Assembly: GCF_963678635.1 (NCBI RefSeq)
Contig: NC_087067.1
Location: 53,992,233 to 54,056,232, forward strand
Source of the DNA: Symsagittifera roscoffensis
Taxonomy: Eukaryota; Xenacoelomorpha; Acoela; Convolutidae
Direction of reading: 5' to 3'
Length of the DNA: 64,000 nt
Part shown: positions 1-11,539 of the stretch, piece by piece
Layout of the letters: every line of letters begins with the position of its first letter
Numbering within the stretch: position 1 is the stretch's first letter
Notes under the pieces: generated by a model
The model's database searches: none
What the model was told of the DNA's origin: nothing
What the model saw: only the letters and a program-made list of their open reading frames with translations
Position numbers and translations under genes: made by a program

Positions 1-1
1 G

Positions 2-1385
2 AGCGGTCTCTGCGTCAGTGTCTTGTTGAATAATCTTTACATACCAATCACGATACAGAGGGGGAGGAAGCTGGGATATGCTTTACCCGTAAAAACTCGA
101 TATGAAATGACTGAAAACCAAAAACAAAATGAAGTTGTTGATTGTCCCAATCATAGGGACAAAATTTGTATCTTGAGACAATTGAAGGAAATAAAAGGTT
201 CATCAGGTCTTGTGAAATCACTTAAGTCAGAGACAAACGATGGGCTATCGAGCTGTTCGAATTTTCCGGAACGGCCCACACTAGATGAAATGCAGAGTGA
301 TAAACCGGTCCTACCAGAAATTGAACATTAAAGAGGCAAGATAACGGACGAACAGCTCGAAGCCATCAAGGATGTATTAGAGCGGAACGAGGAAGTTTTT
401 TCGAGACATAAGGCAGACATCGGGTGTTGTAATTTTGTTGAACATGAGATAGAACTTGAGGAGAATGCAGTACCGCACAGGGAGGGGGGCGAGGCGCATG
501 ACCCCACACAAATCGGATGCGTGTAGAAAAGAGATCGAAACGCTACTAGAGTATGAAATGATAGAACTATCCAAATCTCCGTGGGCGTGTGGAGTAGTGA
601 TGGCCAAAAAGAAAGGCGACCAATTGAGGTTTTGTTCTGACTTTCGATACCTGAATTCCGTCACGGTGAAGGATGCCTATCCCATACCTAGGATTGATGA
701 GAGCCTCTCGAAGTTAGGTGATGCAAAATTGTTTACGACTCTTGATTTAGGCTCGGCCTTTTGGCAGGTACCGCTCAGGAAGCAGGACAGGGCCTGCGAG
801 TTGGGTCTGTTTCAATGGAAACGGATGCCGTTTGGTATTTGCAATGCCACCGCCACATTTCAGCGGTTGATGGCACACGCGCTGATAGGTGTGACGAAGA
901 AGTACGGCAATCTGGTAATGTGCTATGTGGATGACGTGGTAATAGCGACGCCCACACTAGAAGATCACATTGAGAGACTTGACGAGGTGTTTGCGTGTAT
1001 GAAGAGGTCGGGGCTAAAGTGTAAACCATCAAAGTGCGAGATACTCAAGGATTCGATAAAATACTTGGTCAGCATGGTAGACAGGCACGGCATCAGACCA
1101 GATCCAGATGCAGTAGAGGCAGTTCTAACCTGGAAATCGCCAAAAGCGGAACACCAATTGATGAGCTTCCTGGGTTTTGCGAACTACTACAGAGAATTCA
1201 TCAAAGGCTATGCAGACAAGGTATACCCGATGCAACAGTTAATGAGATACAAGGGCAAGAAGTTCACGTGGAACAACGCAGCAGAAGAGTCATTCCACAG
1301 AATAAAGAAAGAGTTGTGCGAGGCACCAGTACTAGAGATGCCAACAGAGAAAAGGATGTACGTACTGGACACGGATGCGTCGTAG
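2..1385 (+). pseudogene. Element A pol fragment: protease-RT linker and reverse transcriptase
   Basis: The reading frame is open from base 2 but ends at a TAA (329-331) where element B has a sense codon. It resumes to about 485, where an extra G in a G run shifts the frame. The RT continues at 456-1385 with the DFRYLNS region, the TTLDLGSAFWQV motif and the YVDD catalytic box (about 926-940). A 15-nt in-frame deletion near 786 removes residues present in B. A one-base loss near 1,381 breaks the frame again just after LDTDAS, the start of RNase H. RT of this type copies element RNA into cDNA, but this copy cannot do so. Window edge truncates the 5' side. Confidence 0.88.
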
Positions 1386-2149
1386 TAGCGATTTCTGGAA
1401 TTCTCCATCAGGAACAAGAATGGAACGGGAAAACAGTCTTGAGACCAATAGCGTACGGGAGCAAAGTCTTAAGTGACACGGAAATGAAGTACGGGGCACC
1501 GAAGGCAGAGATGTTCGCGGTGGTTACTTTTGTCGAGAAATATAGAGCATACCTAGGCAGCGAGCCATTCAAGCTGCGAGTCGACCACAGGGCACTAAGC
1601 TATCTGAAGACGTACTCAATGGACCAAAGTTACATTGGGAGGTGGATTGTCCGCCTGGATGGGTACAACATGATAATTGAGCACAGAACACGAGGAAAAC
1701 ATCAAAACGCTGACAGCTTGAGTAAGAAGACGGAGTTCTACGAGAGACAAGAACAGAGGGAGGCAGATAGACCTGAAATCAAGGATGCCTTCTCCTTCAT
1801 GGATAAGAAAACGTACGACAGTCTTCCACTCACGAGATGGTTGGACAAATCAGGCAGACCAATAGAAGATCACCCCGAATTACCAAAAGAACCTCCGGAG
1901 AAAACAATCTTGAAGAAGAACCGAGGGATGCCGATAGGGATAATACTCATAGGGATAATACTTGTGAGGGAGACGCTCAAGGCAAAAGGCTATGATCTTA
2001 ACCAGGTAGAAACGGGAGATGCACAAATAGACGATGACTTAATGAGGTTACTCGAGAAACTAGCAGATGATAAACCCGTGATCCAAGAAAAGGGCAAGGA
2101 GGAACCGGAGGTCACAATGCTGCGAAGGAGCGAGATAGTTAGTGATTAA
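1386..2149 (+). pseudogene. Element A pol fragment: RNase H and RNase H-integrase linker
   Basis: This continues pol in the shifted frame. It shows the RNase H landmarks after LDTDAS: the KAEMFAVV acidic residue, RVDHRALSYL and NADSLSKK. These match the Ty3/gypsy RNase H that degrades the RNA strand during reverse transcription. A lysine- and glutamate-rich linker follows. The frame ends at a TAA (2147-2149) where B reads through. A short duplicated stretch (GIILIGIIL near 1,935-1,965) is absent from B. Confidence 0.85.
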
Positions 2150-2161
2150 AACACCTCGAAT

Positions 2162-3899
2162 GTGACTAACCCTGATGGGAAAGAAGTCGTGCAGTCACTG
2201 GTTGAAAAAGTCCCTGACGACATACTTGAACAGACTCGGGTTAGGAAAAAGAAAGTGGCGTTCAAGGAAGAAGCTGAATACGTGGGACTAGGTCAAGAGT
2301 CCGGGGAGTGGTCCACGTCCACGGAGGAAGAGGCTACTGAAGAAGGAAATTTGTTCGGGGAGTGTGAACTATGGGATGAGGACTCGGATGAGAGCAGCGA
2401 CAATCAGGATAGTCTATGCATGATATTGGCGGAAGAGAAGATTAGACACCGCGACAGGGAATTACAAACAGATCCATCCTCAGGAACGTACAACTTGGAC
2501 GTACAAGAAGTACGAGGAGGTGAAGAACTTGAAAGAATTGCAGTTTCGAGGAAACCATTCAGGGAAACATCATGCAACTCAAATGTCAGAACAAATCTGG
2601 TGCCAGAAGATGATATGAAGATCGTGAAGAGTATAATATGCGTGAAGCTGAATGATGACATCAACAACCCTGGGGAAATAAATGGACAGATCATGGCACT
2701 AAAGGAACATGTCAAGGCGAGATATAGGCTGTCGGACCTGATAAGAGCCCAAAAGAATGACAAGATGACAAGTAACTTCTCCAAATGGATCCGGACGGGG
2801 TCCAGGGAGAAAAGGGAACTCGAGGAAGACAGCTACAAGATCTTGAGCCAGTTGTACAAAGAGAAGAAAGATTTACTCTATCACACAGCTGACGGGGTGG
2901 TAGCTTGCAAGAGAAAAGATGAGGAGAAGATATTACACAAGCACAACCTCATCATGTTACCACAATTGTTTCAGACAGAGGTGTTGTTCAGATCGCACGA
3001 CCAGATGGGGCACCAGGGGATAGACAAAGTGCAACAAAGAATACTTCACAGGTTTGATTGGTCAGGGTTGAGGAAAGCTTGCGAGAGATGGGTGAATGCA
3101 TACCTGGCATGCCTGCAAGTAAAAGACCCAAGGAAGATGAAATTCCCACTCAAGTCGGTTGAAAGCTCAGAATTTAATGAAGTGGTGCAGATAGACCATC
3201 AAAAGATCTGCATGACCGAGTCGGGGTATAACCAGATACTGGTTATAATAGACCACTTCACAAAGTTGGCAGAAGCGGTGCCGTGTCAAACAGCCTCGGC
3301 AGAGGAGACTTGTGACCACCTGATAACTCATTGGATATCGAGGTATGGTTGTCCAATGACTTTTCAGTCAGACAACGGCAAGGCTTTTGTGGGGGATTTG
3401 ACCAAAGAATTAATGAAGTTGTCACACATTGCTCAAGCACACTCAACGACTTACCATCCTCAGACCAACAGGCTGGTAGAGAGAGACATAATAGAACGTT
3501 GGTGAACATGCTGAGGGTATACTGCTCAAGATACATGACAGACTGGGATAAATATCTGCCGCAAGTCGTAGGGGCGTACAACAGTACGCAACACTCGACA
3601 ACGGGCATCAGTCCTTTCATGATGTTGACGGGCAGGGAGAGAGCAATGCCCTGACATTCTTTTACCCGGAATACGAAGGGAAGAGGACGTCGCCTCAAGC
3701 TTACGTGAAAGAAGCGATCAGGAGACAACGAGCTATGCAGGAGGAACACTGCGCAAGCACAAATGAGACAGCGCAAGAAATATGATGAAAAGATATTACA
3801 GGCGAGGCCATATGAGGTGGGCAGCAAGTGTGGGTCTTCCAGAATGTCATACCGCCCAAAGGGACAAAGAAACTACTCAAGAAATAGAGAGAACCATTC
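2162..3899 (+). pseudogene. Element A pol fragment: integrase
   Basis: Frame 2162-3505 covers an acidic linker, the N-terminal zinc-binding region and the catalytic core with VQIDHQK and FQSDNGKAF. The first cysteine of the HHCC finger is a tyrosine here (VNAYLACLQ versus VNACLACLQ in B). A two-base insertion near 3,485 shifts the frame just at the third catalytic residue. The rest of the core continues at 3,484-3,654 and, after another shift, to about 3,899. The duplicated block begins inside this gene at 3,497. Integrase inserts cDNA into the genome, but this copy is dead. Confidence 0.88.
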
Positions 3900-5297
3900 A
3901 TGATAACGGAATTACATCAACAAGGACGGTTCTACCGCTTGAGTACTGGGCGAGAAGCACATTATGAAAATCTGAAGCCTCTTGTCCCATCCCCAGAGGA
4001 CTGGTGTATACCAAAGGACATGGAGGGACTTGAGTACCTACTGGTGGAGCCAGCATGCGAAGTGAACGAAAGAGGCATCAGAGAGAAGAATGATGGCAAT
4101 GAGAACTTGAGTTTGGATGACAATGAGAAAATAGAAGCGGACTCTGAAGCGGAATCTTTTGTGGAAGAAGACTGGAAGGACCCGGAGCAAAATGAGGTGC
4201 CGAAGTGGACAGAACCAAATTTATCAATACCACCGGGGACAAGGAGTGGCAATCGCAAACGGACAGGCATGAGGTACAACAGGTACGGAGACGATTTCCT
4301 GATTGACAAGATACAGCCCGATGACCTAAGCAAAGAGCTACTAAGTGTGGGCGAACTGGCAGCTGATGATGAGTGGCAAATCATCAATGATAATGAACAC
4401 TACCCACAGGAAGACTACTCGACATCAGAGCGGGAGACGGATTTGGAACAGAGCGAGATAGAGAGGAGGGAGAATATGAATTTGCGGATATTAGAATGGA
4501 TGCGCAATGTCAAGAACGGAAGTGACGAAGGACAAAGCATACAACAAGTTGACATATCAGCGGGAAAGCACATGAAAACGGAAAATCCCCTCTTCGGCTG
4601 GACGGCAACAGACAGGCCGCTCGACATTCCGCCAGATAATTCAGACCCAGCATCATCGACGGGGACGTCGATAAATTTTTTTGTCCGGGGATTGTGGGTA
4701 GGACTTACCCACACCGAAAATTTAATGGTAAAGAAACTCAGGGAAGTGAGAGAAGCAAGCGGACTGGAACTGAATGGGGAGGAGACTGAGCCTACCATAG
4801 GACGGAATTTCAAAACGAAGTTTGAAATACCAAACGAATAGTCGGAAAACATCCTGATAACGGATAGTGACTTCATTCTGTCAGACAGGACTAGCGCAAT
4901 CTGCATCACGGCGGACATGAGTTTCAAATCAAGACTGGAGGCTGACTTCAAGAGAGAGTACCAGAACGTGGAGTTTCTGTTTAGACAGAGACCGGGAATG
5001 TGAGGAATGGCTGCGCTTCCACCATCAGTAGCACAAATCCCAGGCAAATACCTGTGTTTCCTAGTGACGAGGGTCAATGACAGGAACACCTTCAATCCTG
5101 AGCACGTGATGTTGGCACTAACAAGACTACGAGACTTTATGATTCAAAGAAGGATAACGGAGGTCTCAATGCCGGTCTATGACCCAAACCGGGGCAAGTT
5201 GAGCCCAAGGGAATTATACGCTATCCTACACGTGGTCTTCGCGGAAACGGAGATAATGGTACATCTGCCCAAGAAATACTACTTGAGCATCGCCTGA
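3900..5297 (+). pseudogene. Element A Pol C-terminus: GPY/F tail, extension and macro-like domain
   Basis: The frame opens with the end of the integrase GPY/F domain (MITELHQQGRFYRL, then LKPL). It runs unbroken into an acidic extension with the RYNRYGDDFLIDK motif, which shows that integrase and extension were originally one reading frame. A TAG at 4,839-4,841 and a TGA near 5,000 interrupt it. The last part (5,007-5,297) contains GKYLCFLVTR, the LTRLRDFM helix and VSMPVYDPNRGKL, the same macro-like domain described for element B. Ends at TGA 5,295-5,297. Confidence 0.75.
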
Positions 5298-5562
5298 GTC
5301 GGGTACATGGGGATCTCGAGTTGGGTATGAAGGGATCTCAAGTTGGGTATTGGGGCACGGCACAGGTAAAAGTATCTTAAAGGTGATTGGCATGACAATT
5401 AAATTTTAAATGATTGATGGTGCTAAAACATAAAATGAATCTGCATGCTTTTAGAAAACTTCCAATTGAACTATTTTAGTAGAACAAAAAGGAAAAGGTT
5501 TTAACTATAGTGGCTAGGGGGGTTTTAGGTTAGGAACATAGCTTGTTAGTCTAAAAATCAAG

Positions 5563-5574
5563 TGTTATTTTCAG
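5563..5574 (+). promoter_or_regulatory. Candidate 3' splice or trans-splice acceptor before ORF2 (element A)
   Basis: TTATTTTCAG followed by A is a strong pyrimidine-AG acceptor, 233 nt before the ORF2 ATG. Element B has an equivalent site at 58,411-58,419. Conserved position in two diverged copies supports function; use in vivo is inferred. Confidence 0.45.
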
Positions 5575-5705
5575 ATTGATTTGGTAAAGTCAAATTGACG
5601 ACCCAACTACACTCAATTGAAAGAAAAGAAGTTCTTGAACGAACACACAAGTTGAACAACGCTTCAAGAAGTTAATTCTCAAGTACTCTAGTTGGTACGC
5701 TAACA

Positions 5706-5776
5706 CTCAAGTTGGTAAGGTAGTTCTCAAGTTGGTAAGGTAGTTCTCAAGTTGCAAGGTAATTCACAAGTTGGTT
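5706..5776 (+). repeat. 20-bp tandem repeat in the spacer
   Basis: Three to four units of CTCAAGTTGGTAAGGTAGTT start at 5,706, 5,726 and 5,746, the last ones degenerate. They end about 30 nt before the ORF2 start. Related but not identical words occur at the same place in element B (about 58,545-58,600). Confidence 0.85.
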
Positions 5777-5806
5777 AATACTCAAGATCATCTAGAATTT
5801 TTAGAA

Positions 5807-6888
5807 ATGGCAGATCGATTCTGGAAGTCCATGCCATCGGCTGTGAAAAGGCCCACACTTGATGAGCTATACAGACGCCTGAGGGATCTGGATTACACTC
5901 AAGTGGATGAGAGAATGGCGGTGAAGCTGAACGCCATCCTCCAATTGGAAGAACAGGGCGAATGCCGGGAGTCTGCAACAGAAGCGGTTCTAATGGTCGG
6001 CTACATCACTGATGGAATATCCAACTGATGGAATATTGCACTGAAAGAGCAAACCAGACAGCTGTCCTGGAATGTGGATGGAGGAATAAGGGGATTCGAC
6101 TTGGCAAGGAACCCTGGCTTGGGCAACAACACCGAGTATGGCACAGGGGAGTTCCCACTACCGATCAGACCATCAGCAAGATCTACGGGCCAGAGCACGA
6201 GTAAGATGCCATCGATGACGCGAGCAAACAAACGGGAGAATCGTATCCGGACCTCAGTACTCTGAGGAGAGAACTTGAGAGGACTCAGCGGGAGAGGAAT
6301 AAAGCGAACCTCGACCGGGATCAAGCGAAGCTTGAGAGAGATCAGGCAAATCTGGAGAGAGATCAAGCGGTCGTCAAAAAGGACCAAGCGTGGAGGGAAC
6401 TTGATATGCTGAAGGCCGAGCATCTACAAGAACAAAGGGTGCGGGAGAATGCCGCGAATTGCGAACAGCTGAAGTCGGAAATTGAAAGAATCCAGCAACG
6501 ACAACGCGAGCTCGATATGCAGAAGGGAGACAGGCCCAAGGAGCGAATGGCTACCGGCTCAAGGCCAGAGTCTCGTATGGAGGTGGACGAAGCTTCCAGA
6601 TCGATGGGACGGTTTAACCTTGACCGCGCGGCTCAGGAGCATATGAATGAGGGGTTGGAGGTGTGGATACCAACTGAGTCAACGTCCTCCCTGCGTGGCC
6701 TAGAGACGCAAACGATACGTCCGTTGATGGACGTCGCACTGCCTGGGTATACCCCAAGTTCAACCCCGAGAGGTAGTCAGGTGAGCGGTAGCTCGTCACG
6801 TCTGAAAGAGTTGAACGAGAGGCTACAGCTAAGGAATCGTGAGAGTCCAGCAAGAAGTGGAGGGAGCAACCTATCAGGAGTGTGGTAA
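5807..6888 (+). pseudogene. Element A ORF2 fragment: N-terminal helical region and coiled coil
   Basis: I chose the ATG at 5,807 (MADRFWKSMP) because it aligns with the ATG opening ORF2 in element B at 58,632. The first piece ends at a TGA (6,026-6,028) after ISN, where B reads on. The remainder is spread over shifted frames to 6,888. It holds the DGGIRGFDLARNPGL segment, a strongly charged coiled coil with a 7-residue repeat (6,304-6,387) and an arginine- and glutamate-rich linker. I recognise no enzyme family in this part. The coiled coil suggests oligomerisation (inference). Confidence 0.75.
6304..6387 (+). repeat. 21-bp / 7-residue coiled-coil repeat in ORF2
   Basis: Four consecutive 21-nt units encode ANLDRDQ, AKLERDQ, ANLERDQ and AVVKKDQ. 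The heptad spacing fits a coiled coil that grew by unit duplication. The matching part of element B (59,112-59,195) has the same four units in more diverged form. Confidence 0.85.
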
Positions 6889-7841
6889 TCTCAAGCTACA
6901 AGAAGAACACAGAAGGCAGATACCACAGGCACAATCGCATGGATTGGAGCACGGCACAAAGAGTCAGGAGGGATTGCTTCCATGACGCGGCTTGGGTGGA
7001 ATACCTCACGCAGCCACATGTGCCAGAGGGGGCGGTCCACTTGATCGTAGGGGACAACCTGCTGCGGGTGCTGACCAGGATTCAATAACATTGGCAAATG
7101 GGGATCTTGAGTTTCGCTGGAGCTGCGACGCCACACATGTTGGCAACACTTGAGATGCTAGGGATGGCAAGAGTGTACACGGTGACTCTAATGATCGGGA
7201 CGAATGACGTGTCCAGGGGGGAGTCCAGGAAGGTAATGAGGCTACATGACAAGATGAGCTGCATCCTTGAGGAATTGCGGATTCAAATGGATCCTGCCAT
7301 TCTCACGGTGTGTGCCATTCCTTACAACATGAAGGCGGACCAACACGCGATCGAGATGAACACGAAAGTGCGAATCCTGAACGAAACAATCAGGGAAATA
7401 CATCAAAGGAGTGTCCTTCCCGTTGGATTACTGGACGTAGCCGAGCAGATGGAGAGATCTGTTTTCCCCGACGACGCATCCTCAGACGGGATCCACTTTG
7501 ACAGGCCTAGGGGAGTGGAGTGGTTGAATGATGTCTTCCAAAGGCACATAAGCGCGTTGGAGGCAGAATTGCTGGAGACGGCCCAAGTCACATTCGGTCC
7601 ACACCCAAATCCGCCTTTCTTTAACTCAAGAACGTTATCCAGTCGCCTGGGAGCGACGGCCAATTCTAGAGACAGCTTGAGGAGCAGCCGGACCAGATTA
7701 CCAGGTGCCGCATCCATGGAGGCCGAGGAGGCAACGTCATCAACACCCCAGAGTTCGTTAGTATCCTCGGTGGTAGTGGTGGAGGCAAGAGGCTGGAGAG
7801 ATCAGCGGAGACCAGTAGGTCGAGATACGTGGAGAAGGTAA
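6882..7841 (+). pseudogene. Element A ORF2 fragment: SGNH hydrolase domain, inactivated
   Basis: Two overlapping frames (6,882-7,088 and 7,098-7,841) cover the SGNH/GDSL hydrolase domain seen intact in element B. Block I reads VGDNLLRVL, so the catalytic serine of GDS is an asparagine. A TAA at 7,086-7,088 follows 12 codons later. Block II (FAGAATP), block III (MIGTNDVSRGE) and block V (DGIHFDRPRG) remain readable. The frame runs past the domain into the linker to the next region (MEAEEATSSTP), which suggests that ORF2 was once continuous here. Without the serine this copy should not hydrolyse esters. Confidence 0.82.
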
Positions 7842-9013
7842 AAGCGCTGGACTTGGAAGATCTGGAGTGCAGGCAAGAGTTGGCGGAAGCTTTGGGTCTT
7901 GAGCGAGTGTCATATGAAGACTTGGGTGGACACCAGTGCGTGGACTGGTTGAAGGCTCACGAGACGCATTTCTCAAGAGCAAAAATAATGGAGACGGCGG
8001 ATCTGACTGGGATTCCCACAAAATCGCTCGTGGGACCCATCAATTACAGGCCTCTCAAGTTGCTGGGTAGTCCGGGACTCATAGTGGAGCCCCCCAAACA
8101 TCGAACGAGCATTGCCAGAATTAGGTTGGCAACTCCAGCCCAGTTGAGGGTGGTCAACAAGCTGTTGGACCCAAGGGAAATGGAACTGCCGGACGCTGCT
8201 TATGAAGGTACGAGGTTGGCAGACGATCCTAGATACGGAAAACCCTGCGGGAACACCCAATTGGCCAAGACCTTGGCAGTTTACGACAGAGCAGATCCAG
8301 CCGCTGCGAGGGTGGTCATCATAGCGGGATCGGACTTCGAGGAAACGTCTCCCAAGTTGTTCTGGCCGGAAACTTTGATATACTCACTGCCGGGAGCGGA
8401 GCTGAAGCAAATGTTAACTCTGGTGGTAGCAATAAAATCGGAGATGCCTTGCGAGCCCGAGCTACTACTGTTTGCGGGAATGAACGACCACCTGATTGCG
8501 ACGGGGTTTCTTGAGCAGCTCAAGGGTGACGAACCGGCGCCCAAGAGAATCTGGGAAGCTATCCAGACGTTATTTGCAGCGATGAATGAGGTACAGGAGA
8601 ACGTTACCTCACGATTCGGTTCCAAGTCAAGAGTGGTGTTCACGACGTCCCCTGGGTACGCGAGCATGCCTGCCGCTCTGCAATTTGTATATGCTCTTGA
8701 TCTTAATAGCCGAATGGAATGGGTGGCGTATTCTGATGGCAGATCCCAATCGAGAGCTGGAACCGACGAACTTGAGGCTTCGCAAGTCAGAACTGGCGGC
8801 GGCGTGGGCGGATGTGTCCCACGCGTTGAGGGGCTTCTACGAGTTGGCAGATATCCTCATTGTATTGGACGAGGTCCTCTTGGTGGAGATATCAAACTTT
8901 GCCAGGTAGCTCAAGCTCAGTCCGGTTATAGGGGACGATCATCCAATAATAACTCACCTGACGGCCAGCCTGTGGTTTCGAAGCATGGAATTGACTATCA
9001 CAAGCTCCACTAG
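7829..9013 (+). pseudogene. Element A ORF2 fragment: second SGNH-like domain
   Basis: After a frameshift near 7,800 the frame carries a helical segment and INYRPLKLLGSPGL, followed by a Rossmann-like stretch with VVIIAGSDFEE, a LPGAELKQML helix and LLLFAGMNDHL. Order and spacing resemble SGNH blocks I, II and III. The first motif is GSD rather than GDS, and I cannot place a DxxH block V. The frame is lost again near 8,690, where the homologous B sequence continues as VLILIAEGNEWRILM. That stretch can be read in another frame up to about 8,909. Confidence 0.65.
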
Positions 9014-11537
9014 TAAGTCTAGAGGACCGAGCAATGAAAGGAAGAACGTAGCCGCAACGGAGAAGCAACTGGAGTCGATGGTGTATCGACTGACACAAGA
9101 AAGAGGCAGGCGGCCCTTCCTGACAGCAAGGTTGGAAAACGCTACGGAGAGGACGATGAAGAATGCTCCACCTCTTGTGAAGCAAATCTGGGATTTTCTT
9201 GAGGAGCAGCTAGAAGTGGGCGAGAAAAGGGAAATGACGGTGACCAGGTTCGTCACAGCTGCCAACGAGGTCACAATTGGAGGATTCTGGAGGGAGCACG
9301 CAAAGGGTGAGCTGAAGACGAGGAGGGATCACGAGATTCTTGAGTTCTTGAGTCCTTGTTGGGGAAAGGAGTTCATGGCTGGAGTGTTTAGTGCAAAGGA
9401 GACTATCTTCGGAGCCTTTGTACAAGAAATCCTGATTATGCCCATCAGCCTGTTTTTGGCACTGTACCTGGTTTACCCGAGGTACCTATTCAACATGGGT
9501 CCAGCGTACATGTTCAGTCGGGGTGTGGAAACACTCCGGATTGACGGATATTTGGCACTGGTGCTCCTGACCCATGGTGAACTGGTGTCATTTCATCGAC
9601 TAACGAAATATGGGGAGCCCCTGTCGATGGGAAAAACCCACTCGAGCCTTGACACCTATTCATATAAGTGTGCTGCCGGGCTAAAGGCGCTGCTAGTGCA
9701 GTACCTCCTGATGCAGAACCGACACCTGACTGGTGAGGAGAAGAACCCAAAGACGCGAGATGAATGGAGGAAAGTGAATGGGGGCATGCCTCTGTTGACA
9801 GACCTGTGCCTGGCTATGAGATCGGTCCCCATGGGGATAATCCGGGGGCTGGAGGAGGTCGTGACCTGCATTTATGGACCGGCCGTGACGTACGCGTTTC
9901 CAGATCCTCTGGTGACAGCTTATCGCTACTCCGTGACACATTTGAGCCTCATAAGTATACTGGATGGGACGACACTCAATTGGTGTCAGCAAGAGGTGCT
10001 GAGGGCACAAATGAGCAACACGGTGCTCTTGGGAAAAGTGAAGGATCCAGAGTTGATGGTGTACAGTTTCCGAGGACAATTGCAGTGTAGGATGGGAGGT
10101 AAACGCGAAGGCCCCATCGAAACTTACCCCAAGTTTTGGAACCTAAATCCACTGACGGCGAGTGGACAAGAGGTCTTGAGAACCCCCGTATGGAAGAAGA
10201 GCTTCGAGTTGGTGAAAAGGGAGCTAGAGGCAAGACTGGAGAAGGAAGTCCTGCCAACAAGCTTTCCAGAGTTCCCAACGGTAAGGAGAATGACCCTGGG
10301 AATGAACAGTTCCCTGGTGGTCCCGTCCCTGTTCGCGAGAGCAGCGGCGGAACGGCAGCAGAGGGAATTTACCGATGGCTGGGATCCCCTATTCAGCGGC
10401 TACACTGCAGCAGTCTATTTTTACACTTGTGATATAAAAATAAACTCATGGACGACTCAAGCGAAGAAGATGAGAGGCTCGATACCGCCGAAATTCGAGG
10501 TGCGAGAAGTCTTGAGAACGCTTGAGCGGGCGGGTTTGGAAAACATGTTGCCGGTATGGGACGATGGCAGGATGATCGTGGAAGAAGGACACATTGCACT
10601 AAAGGACGAGATGAAGTTTGCCACGAGAAGATACCGGGCACCTTATGGACTGGATCAAGTGGAGATGAGACAGGAAGGGAAGGAGCTGGATGCAGCAGGC
10701 CCGTTGTATGTGGCTCTGACGGAACACAAGAAACCGGATCAGACGACACCATCACCCCTGTCGGTGGGCACCCCTGGAGATAAAAGAAGCGGCCCTGTAG
10801 AAGATCGATTCAGGAGGATTCTTGAGAGAAGAAGAGTAGAATCAGGAGAGGAAAGCATGGACGAGATTCTCAGCGAGGCAGGAGAGGATATGGAAGTGGG
10901 AAACACGCCAGAGCCAAAACCTTCAGAGGAGGAATTCACCACTCAAGAACTGTTGAAGGATCTGAGCGGAGAAAATTTGGCAAACACTGCTACGCCACCT
11001 CTGACCTCATCTCCCCGCAAGAATCTAGAGTTGCCACTGACGAGCGAGACTCCTAATATGGGAATGATATTCCTGAGCGCAGAAGGAAGGGAGAAGAACA
11101 CCTTCGAGGGAAACAGGGATGCGTTCCTAGGCACTCTGGATGAGGACGCTTGGCGAGAATTCTTGAGCGATTTCAATCGAGAAGTGAATGGCGAGATCAC
11201 ATTGGATGATTTCAAGGAAGAGCTGTGGGACACAGTGGTGAAGTTCGGAGAGCCTGTCCTGATGGGGACGGGTCTAGAGGAGAAAGCCAGAAGAGAACTG
11301 CTGAGCAAGATGGTCGAGTTGAGAGAGGCATCACGAAAAACCAAAGAAGACAAATGTAAAGACAGCTCTACTCTGAGACAAAAAACTGTCAATAAAATAA
11401 TTGAAAGTGTAAGGGGGGATAAGGTCGGAACTAGTAATATAATTAAAATACTAATATCCTTAAGGCTCGAGCAGGGGGGGGGGGGGGGGCAAGAGTTGGA
11501 AGGGTTGGATGGAGACAAGGAAGTCGAATCAGTTTAG
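8985..11537 (+). pseudogene. Element A ORF2 fragment: large unrecognised central region
   Basis: 850 codons open, co-linear with element B's ORF2 from about 61,812 onward. It includes a hydrophobic run (FGAFVQEILIMPISLFLALY) that could be buried or membrane-associated, then helical and acidic segments ending in GEDMEVGNTPEPKPSEEE and a charged C-terminal part. I recognise no family. The frame ends because of a 16-G run at 11,474-11,489: downstream residues match the family only in another frame. There is no signal peptide at any plausible start. Copy 2 of the duplication differs by one residue here (L/F at 9,198) and by the G-run length. Confidence 0.7.
11474..11489 (+). repeat. Poly-G tract (16 G) inside ORF2
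   Basis: A run of 16 G follows GCTCGAGCA. The same run is 12 G in the second copy (38,937-38,948). Its length sets the downstream frame: 16 G and 12 G each lead to a different early stop, and neither joins to the frame that continues at 11,540. Confidence 0.95.
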
Positions 11538-11539
11538 GT

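Larger units (their letters stand above)
5298..5806 (+). other. Element A spacer between ORF1 and ORF2
   Basis: About 500 bp without a supported gene. It contains repeated CTCRAGTTGG-like words (for example near 5,317 and 5,338), an A+T-rich middle, a TTTTCAG acceptor at about 5,568-5,574, and a 20-bp tandem repeat just before the ORF2 start. The same layout lies ahead of ORF2 in element B. Confidence 0.7.

Noticed and set aside
10943-11518. Minus-strand open frames opposite ORF2 and ORF1, for example 191 codons here
   Set aside because: Shadow frames of a codon-biased coding strand; Ser/Leu-rich with no motifs.
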